DNA from: Oceanicola sp. 502str15
Lineage (GTDB): Bacteria > Pseudomonadota > Alphaproteobacteria > Rhodobacterales > Rhodobacteraceae
Direction: 5' to 3'
NCBI RefSeq assembly: GCF_024105635.1
Contig: NZ_WYDQ01000001.1
Coordinates: 4,175,390 to 4,239,389 of the forward strand
Length of the DNA stretch: 64,000 nucleotides
In this document: one piece after another, positions 47,964-57,894 of the stretch
Position numbering within the stretch: the first letter of the stretch is position 1
How the letters are laid out: each line of letters begins with the position of its first letter
The notes under the pieces: model-generated
What the model saw: the letters and a program-made list of their open reading frames with translations, nothing else
Told to the model about the DNA's origin: nothing
Database searches by the model: none
Position numbers and translations under genes: made by a program

Positions 47964-48554
47964 TCACATCAGCACGGGGTAAAGCGAGGCCACCAGAAGC
48001 AGCGCCATCGTGATGTTGAAGGCCCGAAGCCGGGCAGGGGAGGTAAGCAGGCGGCGGATCTGCTGGCCAAGCGCCGTCCAGAGGCTGATCGACGGAAAGG
48101 CAACCAGCGCGAAGGCCAGCACCACCGCAGCCACGGCGGGCAGGCTGTGGTCGGGCGCGTAAAGCGACAGGCCCGAAAGCGCCATGGTCCAGGCCTTGGG
48201 GTTCACCCATTGGAACCCCGCCGCCTGAAGCAGCGTCAGCGGCCGGCCCTCGGCGCTGGCCTCCCGCGGCGCGCCCGCATTGGCGATCTTCCACGCCAGC
48301 CACAGCATGTACCCCACCGCTGCCGCCTTCAGCACCAGTTCGGCCTGCGGAAACACCTCGAACACGGCGGCCAGCCCCGCGCCCACGGCCGAGAACAGCA
48401 CCAGCATCCCCACTACGATCCCGAACATATGCGGCAGCGAGCGGCGGAAGCCGAAGTTGGCGCCCGAGGCGAGCAGCATCATGTTGTTCGGCCCCGGCGT
48501 GGCGGTGCAGACAAAGGCAAAGCCGATGAGGGCGAAGAGGAGCGAGTCGGTCAT
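47964..48554 (-). CDS. LysE family amino-acid exporter
   Basis: A 196-residue RhtB/LysE transporter with about six helices. The N-terminal FALIGFAFVCTATPGPNNMM and the GFQWVNPKAWTMALSGL segment are characteristic. It exports amino acids or related compounds. The ATG at 48554 begins directly at the family N-terminus; a longer frame through the divergent promoter region is rejected. It is divergent from an Lrp-type regulator, a common LysE/LysG-like arrangement. Confidence 0.9.
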   Translation of the reverse strand: MTDSLLFALIGFAFVCTATPGPNNMMLLASGANFGFRRSLPHMFGIVVGMLVLFSAVGAGLAAVFEVFPQAELVLKAAAVGYMLWLAWKIANAGAPREASAEGRPLTLLQAAGFQWVNPKAWTMALSGLSLYAPDHSLPAVAAVVLAFALVAFPSISLWTALGQQIRRLLTSPARLRAFNITMALLLVASLYPVLM

Positions 48555-48627
48555 GGCGCAACTATCGCCGCGGTCTTGCGGCAGGTGCTTGCGTTTTCCC
48601 GGTGCGCAGGCGAATAATGCGCAACAT

Positions 48628-49080
48628 ATGACGAAGATTGATGACATAAACCGCCGAATATTGCGCGAACTCAGCCGCGATGGCCGCATCAGCAACACCG
48701 ATCTGGCCGAGCGGGTGGGCCTCTCGCCCTCCGCCTGCCTGCGCCGGGTGCAGGAGCTGGAGCGCAGCGGGGTGATCAAGGGCTATCGCGCCGTGCTCGA
48801 CCCGGTGGCCATGGGCAAGGGCTTCGTCGCAATGCTGGGCGTCGGCTTGTCGGTGCATACCAAGACGGCGCAGGAAGACTTCGAGCGCGCCATGCTGCAC
48901 GCGCCGCAGGTGCGCGAGGTGCATGGCGTGACGGGAACCATCGAGTATCTGCTGCGCGTCGAGGTCGAAGACATCGCCAGCTTCAAGACATTTCACACCG
49001 ACATCCTGGGCGCCTTGCCGCAGGTGACATCCATCACGACCTATGTTGTTGTCTGCTCTCCCAAGGACGAACGCGGCTAG
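48628..49080 (+). CDS. Lrp/AsnC family transcriptional regulator
   Basis: A 150-residue regulator. The N-terminal winged helix is DDINRRILRELSRDGRISNT then DLAERVGLSPSACLRRVQEL. The C-terminal RAM ligand domain begins at about residue 65. It probably senses an amino acid and controls the divergent lysE-type exporter; short GCGCAA elements flank the 73-nt shared promoter (at 48556 and 48619). The start ATG at 48628 gives the usual length. Confidence 0.92.
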   Translation: MTKIDDINRRILRELSRDGRISNTDLAERVGLSPSACLRRVQELERSGVIKGYRAVLDPVAMGKGFVAMLGVGLSVHTKTAQEDFERAMLHAPQVREVHGVTGTIEYLLRVEVEDIASFKTFHTDILGALPQVTSITTYVVVCSPKDERG

Positions 49081-49104
49081 GGCGAATTTTCCGCAAGCCT
49101 TCGG

Positions 49105-49132
49105 TTGACTCCCCTCCCACACCTCCTTACAT
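49105..49132 (+). promoter_or_regulatory. Housekeeping-type promoter of groESL
   Basis: TTGACT (49105-49110), a 16-nt spacer, TTACAT (49127-49132). The predicted transcription start falls at the left edge of the CIRCE element. Confidence 0.6.
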
Positions 49133-49140
49133 CGGCTCCG

Positions 49141-49167
49141 TTAGCACTCGCTCATGGTGAGTGCTAA
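49141..49167 (+). promoter_or_regulatory. CIRCE element (HrcA operator)
   Basis: TTAGCACTC-N9-GAGTGCTAA, a perfect match to the CIRCE consensus. It is the operator of the heat-shock repressor HrcA and lies 36 nt before the groES ATG, just downstream of the promoter. Confidence 0.97.
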
Positions 49168-49203
49168 CGGCAAGATTAACCTCGAACGAAGGAGCGTTCA
49201 GAG

Positions 49204-49491
49204 ATGGCATTTACCCCGCTTCATGACCGTGTTGTCGTCCGCCGCGTCGAATCCGACGAAAAGACCGCCGGCGGCCTCATCATCCCCGATAGCGCCAAGG
49301 AAAAGCCCGCCGAGGGCGAAGTTGTGTCCGTTGGCGCCGGTGCGCGTGACGACGCAGGCGCCCGCATCGCCCCCGATGTGAAGGCCGGCGACCGCGTGCT
49401 GTTCGGCAAATGGTCCGGCACCGAAGTTCAGATCGACGGCGAAGAGCTGCTGATCATGAAAGAGTCCGACATCATGGGCATCATCGCCTGA
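49204..49491 (+). CDS. groES: Co-chaperonin GroES
   Basis: A 95-residue GroES, the heptameric lid of the GroEL folding chamber. It begins [20 protein letters not shown]. The mobile loop ([20 protein letters not shown]) and the C-terminal [11 protein letters not shown] and [13 protein letters not shown] are standard. A GGAG Shine-Dalgarno precedes the ATG. Expression is HrcA-controlled through the CIRCE element. Confidence 0.98.
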   Translation: MAFTPLHDRVVVRRVESDEKTAGGLIIPDSAKEKPAEGEVVSVGAGARDDAGARIAPDVKAGDRVLFGKWSGTEVQIDGEELLIMKESDIMGIIA

Positions 49492-49527
49492 GTCACCCGA
49501 ATTTCACCAACGTCCTCAGAGACATAG

Positions 49528-51183
<1,656 letters not shown>

Positions 51184-51209
51184 GCCAGCCCGGCTTTCGA
51201 GACTACGGG

Positions 51210-51237
51210 AAAGGGCCGCCTTCGGGTGGCCCTTTTT
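51210..51237 (+). terminator. Rho-independent terminator of groESL
   Basis: 11-bp stem AAAGGGCCGCC / GGTGGCCCTTT (one G-U pair) closed by a TTCG tetraloop and running into a T-run. It lies 27 nt after the groEL stop. Confidence 0.93.
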
Positions 51238-51266
51238 CTTTGCGCTCCCGCAGGCTAGGCATCGCC

Positions 51267-52127
51267 ATGCGCCTCGCCCTCCTGATCGCCCTCACCATGG
51301 CCGCCTTCGCCGCCAACTCGCTGCTCAACCGCGCGGCGGTGGATGCTGGGCTGACCGACCCGCTGGGCTATGCGCTGATACGCGTGGCCTCGGGCGCGGC
51401 AATGCTCTGGCTGCTGCTGGCGCTGCGGGGCAGGGGACTGTCTGTACAACCGGTGCCCGTGGCAGGGGCGATCTCCCTCACCGCCTACATGCTGGGCTTC
51501 TCGCTGGCCTACCTCACCCTCGGTGCGGGACTGGGTGCGCTCATCCTCTTCGGGGTGATCCAGATCACCATGTTTGCCGTCGCTGTCACTACCGGTGCCG
51601 CGCTCGGGGCCCAAAGGCTGGCCGGGGCAGTTACCGCCTTTTCCGGCCTGGCCTTTCTGCTCTGGCCCGGCGGTCGCATATCTGTCGACCCGGCAGGCGC
51701 GGCGCTGATGACCGTGGCGGGGATCGGCTGGGCCTTCTACACCCTCCAAGGGCGCGGCACAGCCGACCCGCTGGCCGCCAGTGCCCGCAACTTTCTATGG
51801 TGCCTGCCGCTTGTCGCCCTGGCCGCCGTGCTCGCCCGCCCAGACTGGCCCGCGCCCGGCGGCGTGGTCCTCGCGATGGTCGGCGGGGCGGTGACATCGG
51901 GCTTGGGTTACGTGCTCTGGTATGGCGTGCTTCCCCGGATCGAAACCACCACCGCCGCCGTGGTGCAGCTCTCCGTGCCGGTGATCGCCGTGGTCGCGGG
52001 CGCGCTGATTCTGGGTGAGGCGCTGAGCCTTCAGTTGCTGATTGCCGGCGCCGCCGTGCTGGGCGGCATCGCGCTGGCGCTCACCGCGCCAGCGGCTCCA
52101 GCGGATCGTAGCCAAACCCGCGATTGA
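51267..52127 (+). CDS. EamA/DMT family transporter
   Basis: A 286-residue drug/metabolite transporter with ten likely helices in two EamA repeats (the first starts LLIALTMAAFAANSLLNRAA). I chose the ATG at 51267, at the first helix. It is predicted to export small metabolites; the substrate is unknown. Its 3' end overlaps the convergent NUDIX gene by 47 nt. Confidence 0.85.
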   Translation: MRLALLIALTMAAFAANSLLNRAAVDAGLTDPLGYALIRVASGAAMLWLLLALRGRGLSVQPVPVAGAISLTAYMLGFSLAYLTLGAGLGALILFGVIQITMFAVAVTTGAALGAQRLAGAVTAFSGLAFLLWPGGRISVDPAGAALMTVAGIGWAFYTLQGRGTADPLAASARNFLWCLPLVALAAVLARPDWPAPGGVVLAMVGGAVTSGLGYVLWYGVLPRIETTTAAVVQLSVPVIAVVAGALILGEALSLQLLIAGAAVLGGIALALTAPAAPADRSQTRD

Positions 52128-52518
52128 AGGCGACGCTGCCAAGGCTGTCCGGCTTGTGGGGCAGGGCGGCCAGCTCGCCCGCCGTCACCCAGCGCCGCTT
52201 GCTCACCACCTTCTCCGGGTCTTCCCAATCGTCCGTCACCTCACCGGCCAAGACCTTGCAGCGAAAGAAGATTTCCACCTGATGAAAGCCCGTCGCCTTC
52301 TCGTGATACTCGTTCACAAGGCAGGGCGGCCCCACCTCCACCGTCAGCCCGGTCTCCTCATGCACCTCGCGGGCGAGGTTCTCGGGGAGCGATGCGTGCA
52401 TCTCCGCCCCGCCCCCGGGCGCGCACCAGAGCTGGTTCTTGGGATCGGCCCAGGCGTTGACGATCAGCAGGCGGTTGTCCTGCACGATGATGGCACGGGT
52501 GGCGAGGCGGATGGGCAT
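52081..52518 (-). CDS. NUDIX hydrolase
   Basis: A 145-residue NUDIX protein. The Nudix box is recognisable as GGGAEMHASLPENLAREVHE followed by ETGL. The metal-binding REVHEE core is intact, but the upstream Glu of the GX5E part is Ala. It probably hydrolyses a nucleoside diphosphate-linked substrate. Its last 47 nt overlap the end of the EamA gene on the other strand. Confidence 0.87.
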   Translation of the reverse strand: MPIRLATRAIIVQDNRLLIVNAWADPKNQLWCAPGGGAEMHASLPENLAREVHEETGLTVEVGPPCLVNEYHEKATGFHQVEIFFRCKVLAGEVTDDWEDPEKVVSKRRWVTAGELAALPHKPDSLGSVAFNRGFGYDPLEPLAR

Positions 52519-52582
52519 GGCCGCACCGTGACGCTGCGGCGCGGGAGTGGCAAGGGGCGCTTGCCGTGCCTACATGCCTCCC

Positions 52583-53317
52583 ATGCGCCTGATGCTCGCC
52601 CTCCTCCTCGCCCTTTCCGCCGCCCCCGCCGCGGCGAAAGACTGCGTGGTGCTGCTCCACGGCCTCGCCCGCGGCACCGGCTCCATGGCGCCGCTCGAAC
52701 TGGCGCTCACCGAGGCGGGCTACAACGTGGTCAACAAGGGCTACCCCTCCACCCGCCAGCCGGTTGAAACCCTCGTCGCCGCCGTGCCCGCCGCCTATGC
52801 CGCCTGCGAGGGCGCGCGGGTGCATTTCGTCACCCACTCCATGGGCGGCATCCTGCTGCGGATGTGGCTGGAAGAGGCCCGCCCCGAACGGCTTGGCCGG
52901 GTGGTGATGATGGGGCCGCCCAACGAGGGCAGCGAACTGGTCGATACGCTCTCCGACTGGGCGCTGTTTTCTGCCGTCAACGGCCCGGCGGGCGACCAGC
53001 TCGGCACCGACCCGGCCTCGGTGCCCAACACCCTCGGCCCGGCGTGGTTCGGCCCCGGCATCATCGCCGGCACCCTCAGCTTCAACCCGGTCTATTCCTC
53101 GATCATCCCCGGCCCGGATGACAGCAAGGTCGCCGTCGATCACACCCATGTCGAGGGCGAGGCCGACTGGCTCGCGCTGCCCGTCACCCACACCTTCATG
53201 ATGACCAACCCGGTCGTCATGGCACAGGTGATGACCTTTCTCGATACCGGCGCCTTCGACCCCTCGCTCGGCTACGCCGACGCTGTGGCCATGGGGCTGA
53301 AGGAGATCACCGAGTAA
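52583..53317 (+). CDS. Exported alpha/beta hydrolase (lipase class 2/PGAP1-like)
   Basis: A 244-residue protein with a signal peptide ([18 protein letters not shown]). The hydrolase core begins [16 protein letters not shown]. The nucleophile is Ser in VTHSMGG, and [11 protein letters not shown] supplies probable acid/base residues. It is likely a periplasmic lipase or esterase. An ATG 9 nt upstream (52574) is an alternative start; neither has a clear Shine-Dalgarno. Confidence 0.82.
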   Translation: MRLMLALLLALSAAPAAAKDCVVLLHGLARGTGSMAPLELALTEAGYNVVNKGYPSTRQPVETLVAAVPAAYAACEGARVHFVTHSMGGILLRMWLEEARPERLGRVVMMGPPNEGSELVDTLSDWALFSAVNGPAGDQLGTDPASVPNTLGPAWFGPGIIAGTLSFNPVYSSIIPGPDDSKVAVDHTHVEGEADWLALPVTHTFMMTNPVVMAQVMTFLDTGAFDPSLGYADAVAMGLKEITE

Positions 53318-54380
53318 CCGGCTTCACCCGGTTCACATGCCCCATCTTCCGCCCGGCCCGCGCCTCGGCCTTGCCGTAGAGATGCAGCGCCGCATGGGCC
53401 TCCCGCGCAATCTCCGGCACCCGCAGGATGTCGTCGCCGATGAGGTTTTCCATCTCCACGTCCGAGTGCCGCTTGCCATCGCCCAGCGGCCATCCGGCCA
53501 CGGCGCGAATGTGCTGCTCGAACTGGTCCACCGTGCAGCCGTTCTGCGTCCAATGGCCGGAATTGTGCACACGCGGGGCGATCTCGTTCACGATCAGCGC
53601 GCCCGGCGTCACAAAAAGCTCCACCCCCATGACGCCCACATAATCCAGCGCATTCAGGATCTTGCCCGCCATAAGTGAAGCATCCACCGCCAGCCGGGGC
53701 GGCAGCTTCGCGGGCACGGTGGTGGTGGCCAGAATGCCGGATTTGTGCAGGTTCTCGCCAAGGTCGAAGCACACCACCTCCCCCGTCAGCCCCCGCGCGG
53801 CGATCACCGAAACCTCGAGGCTGAAGTCCACGAAGCCCTCCAGAACCGCCTCGGCGCCTTCCATCGCGGCCCAGGCCGTGGGGGCATCCTCTGCCGCCTT
53901 CAGCCGGGCCTGCCCCTTGCCGTCATAGCCCAGCCGCCGGGTCTTCAGGATCGAGGGCGCGCCGATTGCCGCCACCGCCTCGGCCATCTCGGCCTCCGAG
54001 GCCACCGCCGCAAAGGGCGCGGTTTCCAGCCCGAGCCCGCGCAGAAACTCCTTCTCCGTCAGCCGGTCCTGGCTGACCCGCAGCGCCTCGCGTCCGGGGC
54101 GGATCGGGCGCACCGCCTCCAGCACGTCGAGCGCGGCGGTGGGGATGTTCTCGAACTCGTAGGTGATGACATCGACGCTCTCGGCAAAGGCCCTCAGCGC
54201 CGCCTCGTCGTCATAGCCCGCCTGTGTCACCCGCGCCGCCACATCCCCCGCCGGGGCCGCCCCCGGCTCGAAGATATGCGCCCTGTAGCCCAGCCGTGCG
54301 GCGGCAACCGAAAGCATCCGCCCCAGCTGCCCGCCGCCCAGAATGCCAATCACCGACCCCGGCGCGAGCGGCTCAGACAT
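53307..54380 (-). CDS. purK: 5-(carboxyamino)imidazole ribonucleotide synthase PurK
   Basis: A 357-residue ATP-grasp enzyme that carboxylates aminoimidazole ribonucleotide in purine synthesis. It begins with [20 protein letters not shown]. The ATP-grasp segments [14 protein letters not shown] and [15 protein letters not shown] are typical. The ATG at 54380 is chosen; the longer frame lies inside purE, whose end overlaps purK by 8 nt. It overlaps the end of the convergent hydrolase gene by 11 nt. Confidence 0.95.
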   Translation of the reverse strand: MSEPLAPGSVIGILGGGQLGRMLSVAAARLGYRAHIFEPGAAPAGDVAARVTQAGYDDEAALRAFAESVDVITYEFENIPTAALDVLEAVRPIRPGREALRVSQDRLTEKEFLRGLGLETAPFAAVASEAEMAEAVAAIGAPSILKTRRLGYDGKGQARLKAAEDAPTAWAAMEGAEAVLEGFVDFSLEVSVIAARGLTGEVVCFDLGENLHKSGILATTTVPAKLPPRLAVDASLMAGKILNALDYVGVMGVELFVTPGALIVNEIAPRVHNSGHWTQNGCTVDQFEQHIRAVAGWPLGDGKRHSDVEMENLIGDDILRVPEIAREAHAALHLYGKAEARAGRKMGHVNRVKPVTR

Positions 54381-54861
54381 CGCTCGGCTCCTCCGGGATC
54401 GAGGCCGAAAGCGCCTCGCGCCAGGCCTCCAGCCGCTCCGCCAGCGCCGCGTCGGAGACCGCAAGGATGCCCGCCGCCATCAGCCCCGCGTTCACCGCGC
54501 CGGCCTCGCCGATCGCCATGGTCGCCACCGGAAAGCCGCGCGGCATCTGCACGATGGAATACAGGCTGTCGACCCCGCTCAGCGCCTTGGTCTGCACCGG
54601 CACGCCCACCACCGGCACCCGCGTCTTGGAGGCCATCATTCCCGGCAGATGCGCCGCCCCGCCCGCGCCCGCAACGATCACCTTCAGCCCCCGTCCGGCG
54701 GCCTCCTTGCCGTAGGCCCAGAGCCGGTCGGGCGTGCGGTGGGCCGAAACGATCTTCGCCTCCCAGGCCACGCCAAGCTCGTCCAGCACATCGGCGGCAT
54801 GCTTCATCGTCGGCCAGTCCGACTGGCTGCCCATGATGATGCCCACAACGGGTTCTGCCAT
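54373..54861 (-). CDS. purE: N5-carboxyaminoimidazole ribonucleotide mutase PurE
   Basis: A 162-residue PurE. The substrate-binding motifs are [22 protein letters not shown] and [15 protein letters not shown]. It rearranges the PurK product to carboxyaminoimidazole ribonucleotide. First gene of purEK; purK follows with an 8-nt overlap. Confidence 0.97.
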   Translation of the reverse strand: MAEPVVGIIMGSQSDWPTMKHAADVLDELGVAWEAKIVSAHRTPDRLWAYGKEAAGRGLKVIVAGAGGAAHLPGMMASKTRVPVVGVPVQTKALSGVDSLYSIVQMPRGFPVATMAIGEAGAVNAGLMAAGILAVSDAALAERLEAWREALSASIPEEPSDV

Positions 54862-54924
54862 GCTTCAAGGCTCCTCTGCCGCGAAAGAGCGGCCTTTATA
54901 GCCGCGCCGCCGGGTTACGCAATG

Positions 54925-55143
54925 TTACGCAATGATATCGGGGTAAAGCTCGTCTTCGACGCGGGCAATCTCGTCCTTCAGCGCCAGCTTCTTCTTCTTC
55001 ATCCGCTGGAGGGTAAAGCCATCGCCCTTGCCCTTTTCCAGAATCGCATGAATCGCCTCGTCCAGCTCGCGGTGCTCGCGCTTGAGCACTTCCAGCTTCA
55101 CGCGGAGCACCTCTTCATGGCTCATTTCGCCGGGAGCGTTCAT
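54925..55143 (-). CDS. YdcH/DUF465 family small protein
   Basis: A 72-residue, highly charged helical protein. The DUF465 pattern is EVLRVKLEVLKREHRELDEA then LQRMKKKKLALKDEIARVED. It has no known biochemical role. An internal Met at residue 7 is an alternative start; neither start has a good Shine-Dalgarno. It is divergent from the second hsp20 gene. Confidence 0.82.
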   Translation of the reverse strand: MNAPGEMSHEEVLRVKLEVLKREHRELDEAIHAILEKGKGDGFTLQRMKKKKLALKDEIARVEDELYPDIIA

Positions 55144-55216
55144 TTTGTGGTGGTCTTCACTCTGGGGCAGGTGCGGCAGAATATAAGGATTCTGGCCTCC
55201 CGCTCAATGCCCAGCC

Positions 55217-55245
55217 CTTGCCGCAGCGCCCTTCTGCCCCCATAT
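55217..55245 (+). promoter_or_regulatory. RpoH-like heat-shock promoter for the second hsp20
   Basis: CTTGCC (55217-55222), a 15-nt spacer, CCCCATAT (55238-55245). The -10 is a perfect sigma-32 type, and the spacing is identical to that of the first hsp20 promoter. Confidence 0.6.
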
Positions 55246-55284
55246 TTCTTTCGTGGCCGCCATGAAGGGGCTGCGTTCCGCATT

Positions 55285-55303
55285 GTCGCTTAAGCTAAAG
55301 GGC
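55285..55303 (+). promoter_or_regulatory. Possible ROSE-like hairpin at the second hsp20 ribosome binding site
   Basis: GTC-G-CTT (55285-55291) can pair with AAGGGC (55298-55303) around a 6-nt loop, with G55288 bulged and one G-U pair. The 3' strand overlaps the AAAGGG Shine-Dalgarno. It has the same UCGCU motif as the first thermometer but is weaker, and a competing GCTTAAGC self-pairing exists. Confidence 0.4.
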
Positions 55304-55311
55304 TGTGCCAG

Positions 55312-55725
55312 ATGAGCAAACTTACACTCGGGGCTCACCCGTTTCTCCTCGGTTTCGAGCAGCTTGAACGGCTGGTCGAGCGCACCGCCAAGTCGGGCAA
55401 CGAGGGCTATCCCCCCTTCAACATCGAGCAATCGGGCGACAGTTCCTATCGGATCACCCTCGCCGTGGCCGGTTTTTCGGAACAGGATCTCTCGATCACG
55501 GTTGAGGATTCACAACTGGTCATCCGCGGCCGTCACACCGACGACGAAGATGGCCGGGTGTTCCTGCACCGGGGCATCGCCGCGCGGCAGTTCCAGCGCA
55601 GCTTCGTGCTGGCCGATGGCGTCGAGGTGGCGGGCGCAACCATGGAAAACGGGCTCCTGCACGTGGACCTCACCCGCGCCGAGCCCGAAACCGTGGTGCA
55701 GACCATTAAGATCGACCGCGCCTGA
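55312..55725 (+). CDS. Small heat-shock protein, Hsp20/IbpA family
   Basis: A 137-residue alpha-crystallin chaperone, paralogous to the protein at 17370. Both share PPFNIE/PPYNIE, SYRI and LHRGIAARQFQRSFVLADGV-type blocks and open with an N-terminal arm ending in a -RF/-QLERL stretch. The C-terminal extension is shorter here. An RpoH-like promoter precedes it. The DUF1150 gene follows 57 nt downstream, a pairing seen in many Rhodobacteraceae. Confidence 0.92.
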   Translation: MSKLTLGAHPFLLGFEQLERLVERTAKSGNEGYPPFNIEQSGDSSYRITLAVAGFSEQDLSITVEDSQLVIRGRHTDDEDGRVFLHRGIAARQFQRSFVLADGVEVAGATMENGLLHVDLTRAEPETVVQTIKIDRA

Positions 55726-55782
55726 GCGCGGCAGCCCAGCCGAAACTTTCGAGGGACGGGCAACCTGCAAAGGAGACGTGTG

Positions 55783-56019
55783 ATGGACACGAAGTTTGCT
55801 GCTAACGAAGAAACCACCGGGGCCGAGCGCCCCATCGTCTACGTCCGCAAGGTCGAGGTCGACGACCTCCCCGACGAGGTCCGCGCCCAGGCCGAGATCC
55901 AGGACGACATCTACGCCGTGCACAACGACGAGGGCGAGCGCCTCGCGCTGGTCCAGGGCCGCGAACTCGCCTTCGTGCTCGCCCGCCAGCACGACATGTC
56001 CCCGGTCACGGTGCACTGA
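55783..56019 (+). CDS. DUF1150 family protein
   Basis: A 78-residue acidic protein. It matches DUF1150: IVYVRKVEVDDLPDEVRAQA followed by YAVHNDEGERLALVQGRELA and FVLARQHDMSPVTVH. The ATG at 55783 has an AGGAG at 7-nt spacing. It lies directly after hsp20 and is probably heat-coregulated. No function is known. Confidence 0.9.
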   Translation: MDTKFAANEETTGAERPIVYVRKVEVDDLPDEVRAQAEIQDDIYAVHNDEGERLALVQGRELAFVLARQHDMSPVTVH

Positions 56020-56932
56020 GGGGCGGGTTCCGGCCCGCCGAGGTCGGCCAAACCCCGAACGTCCGGCGCACATACGAAATGCAGGTGCGATCCGGCTCGT
56101 CCGGGTCGCCCCTGCTGGCAGCGAACTGCCAGAGCGCTTCATGTTCGTGAGCCTTCGATGTGCGCGGCGCGGGCAGGCCGCTGGCGATCCAGATCGGCAC
56201 GCCTCTGCGTGCCACCATGGCCGAGAGCCAGACATCATCTACGTGATAGGCCTCGTCAGGCACGTCCAGATCTTCGGGGCCAAAGAACCTCGGGCGCACC
56301 ACAACCCCGCCCCAGCCCTGCAGGATATCCGCATACCCGGCCCGCCCCACCCACCGGCGCGCCGCCCGCTCCGCGCGCGGCTGCTGACGCAGGCTGCCCG
56401 CGCGAAGCTGTCGCACGACGCTGTCGACGAAGTACCCTGCGTCGAGGCTACGGCGCCAGCCGCTGCGCACTCTGAAGCGCGGGCCAACTGCCCTGTCGGC
56501 GGGTGGCTCCACGCCAAGATCCACGTCAATGTCGCGGCCCGACAAGGCCACAACCTGGCCCGGCCGCACCTGCTGCAACCGGCTGAGCGACGCGGCCCAG
56601 CCCCGGTCGTAAAGCCGGTCGTCATCGCAGAAGAGCAGTTGCACATCCGGGCTTCCCTGCAAGCTGGCCGCTGCGGGAAGCACCTTGGTCGCGGGGCCAA
56701 GGTCGTCCTCCGTGCGGATGACTCGAATACCCTTGGGCACCTCGGGCGGGGAGCCATCGTAATCAGAGAACCGCCGATAGTATCGCGGCACATAAAGCCG
56801 TATCTCCGCCGGTTTGGCGGTCTGCCACAGCAGTGTTTCCAGCGTTTCCCGAACGGCGGCAAACCGTGGAGGGATCGTGGTCAGCGAGATGATGAGATCG
56901 GAGATGTCGGGCCTGTCCCTGGTATTCGTTTT
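56006..56932 (-). CDS. Second tandem glycosyltransferase-like frame without a canonical start
   Basis: The frame is open for 308 codons from directly after the TAG that ends the upstream paralogue. Homology to that paralogue begins about 8 codons in (DLIISLTTIPPRF versus LVISLTSIPSRF) and runs to the end (FGVWP versus YGVWGP). The GT-A-like DxD motif is LLFCDDDRLYD. There is no ATG, GTG or TTG between the TAG and a GTG at 56791, which would remove the first conserved strand and about 47 residues. A purine-rich AGGGACAGG lies just ahead of the conserved region. It is either a decayed copy, a readthrough domain, or a gene with a rare start codon. Confidence 0.6.
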   Translation of the reverse strand, partial: KTNTRDRPDISDLIISLTTIPPRFAAVRETLETLLWQTAKPAEIRLYVPRYYRRFSDYDGSPPEVPKGIRVIRTEDDLGPATKVLPAAASLQGSPDVQLLFCDDDRLYDRGWAASLSRLQQVRPGQVVALSGRDIDVDLGVEPPADRAVGPRFRVRSGWRRSLDAGYFVDSVVRQLRAGSLRQQPRAERAARRWVGRAGYADILQGWGGVVVRPRFFGPEDLDVPDEAYHVDDVWLSAMVARRGVPIWIASGLPAPRTSKAHEHEALWQFAASRGDPDEPDRTCISYVRRTFGVWPTSAGRNPPLSAP

Positions 56933-57787
56933 CTACGGGCCCCAAACGCCATATTGATCGCGCATCAGTTCGGCACATTTGAGGTTGGCCGTCGGGTTGT
57001 CGGCACCGTCGATCACGTTGCGCCAAAGCGCATCGGCATCATCGGCGTCGGTGGTCTGCGGCGCATAGAGGCCCTGCGGCACCCAGATCGGGATCCCCTT
57101 GCGCGCGAGCTGGCCCGAAAGCCAGACATCATCGACAGTCCAGACCACGGACGGAATGTCATGTGCCTCGGGTCCAAAGAACTGCGGGCGCACGACCACC
57201 CCGCCAAAGCCCTCGAACACATCGGCATAGCCGGCCCGGTCCATCAGCCGGCGAGGCGGCTTGCGGCGGGTGGCTCGAAGGCTGCGCAGGGCCCATTGCT
57301 GCTTGATGCGCGCCCGGCGATAGGCCCAGTCCCATCGGCGATCGCGGCGGCGATGGCGGGGCTCGCGCCGGCCGGCTGGTGTGGCAAGGCCAAGGCGCTC
57401 GTCCACTTCCCAGCCCGACAGCGCCACCGCCTCGCCGGGCCGCTCCGCTTGTGCCGCTGCAAGGGTCGCGGCCCAATCCGGTGCATAGCGCCGGTCATCA
57501 TCGCAAAACAGAATCTGCACGTCCTCTTCACCGCGCAGATCCTCGGCCGTGAACAGCACCTTGGTTGCGGGGCCCAGGTCTTCTTCGGGCCGCACGATGC
57601 GAATGACAGCAGGCACCTTCGGCAGCGTTCCGTCGAATTCCGGAAATCGCCTGTACCGGTGCGGAATGTGCAGCCTGATCTCCTCGACCTGTGCAGTCTG
57701 GGCCAAGAGGGCGTCCAGCGTCGGGCCGATCTCCGGGAAGCGGCTCGGAATGGACGTGAGGCTGATGACAAGGCGGGGTGTGCGCAT
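56933..57787 (-). CDS. Glycosyltransferase-like protein (GT-A fold), first of a tandem pair
   Basis: A 284-residue protein. It begins RLVISLTSIPSRFPEIGPTL and carries the DxD-type motif ILFCDDDRRYAPDWAATL, as expected for a nucleotide-sugar binding GT-A fold. DLGPATKVL and GGVVVRPQFFGPEA are shared with its tandem copy. I chose the ATG at 57787; a TTG two codons upstream is possible and no clear Shine-Dalgarno is seen. The stop is TAG and the next frame continues in phase. The acceptor is unknown. Confidence 0.75.
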   Translation of the reverse strand: MRTPRLVISLTSIPSRFPEIGPTLDALLAQTAQVEEIRLHIPHRYRRFPEFDGTLPKVPAVIRIVRPEEDLGPATKVLFTAEDLRGEEDVQILFCDDDRRYAPDWAATLAAAQAERPGEAVALSGWEVDERLGLATPAGRREPRHRRRDRRWDWAYRRARIKQQWALRSLRATRRKPPRRLMDRAGYADVFEGFGGVVVRPQFFGPEAHDIPSVVWTVDDVWLSGQLARKGIPIWVPQGLYAPQTTDADDADALWRNVIDGADNPTANLKCAELMRDQYGVWGP

Positions 57788-57834
57788 GAGCAAGAAGTAG
57801 GCGCAGGGCGAAAAAGAGGCAATGGCACCAATGA

Positions 57835-57865
57835 AAAGCCCCCGCGCACTCTGGCCGGGGGCTTT
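57835..57865 (-). terminator. Rho-independent terminator after sat-cysC
   Basis: 10-bp stem AAAGCCCCCG/CGGGGGCTTT (57835-57844 and 57856-57865) with an 11-nt loop. On the minus strand the stem runs into TTTTCATT. It separates sat-cysC from the glycosyltransferase genes. Confidence 0.88.
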
Positions 57866-57894
57866 CCGATCACTTCAGTCCGCTGCCGGGCACA

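Noticed and set aside
48555-48779. 75-residue extension of the LysE exporter into the regulator gene
   Set aside because: Arg/Ser-rich, overlaps the divergent Lrp gene, and the ATG at 48554 begins at the first membrane helix of the family.
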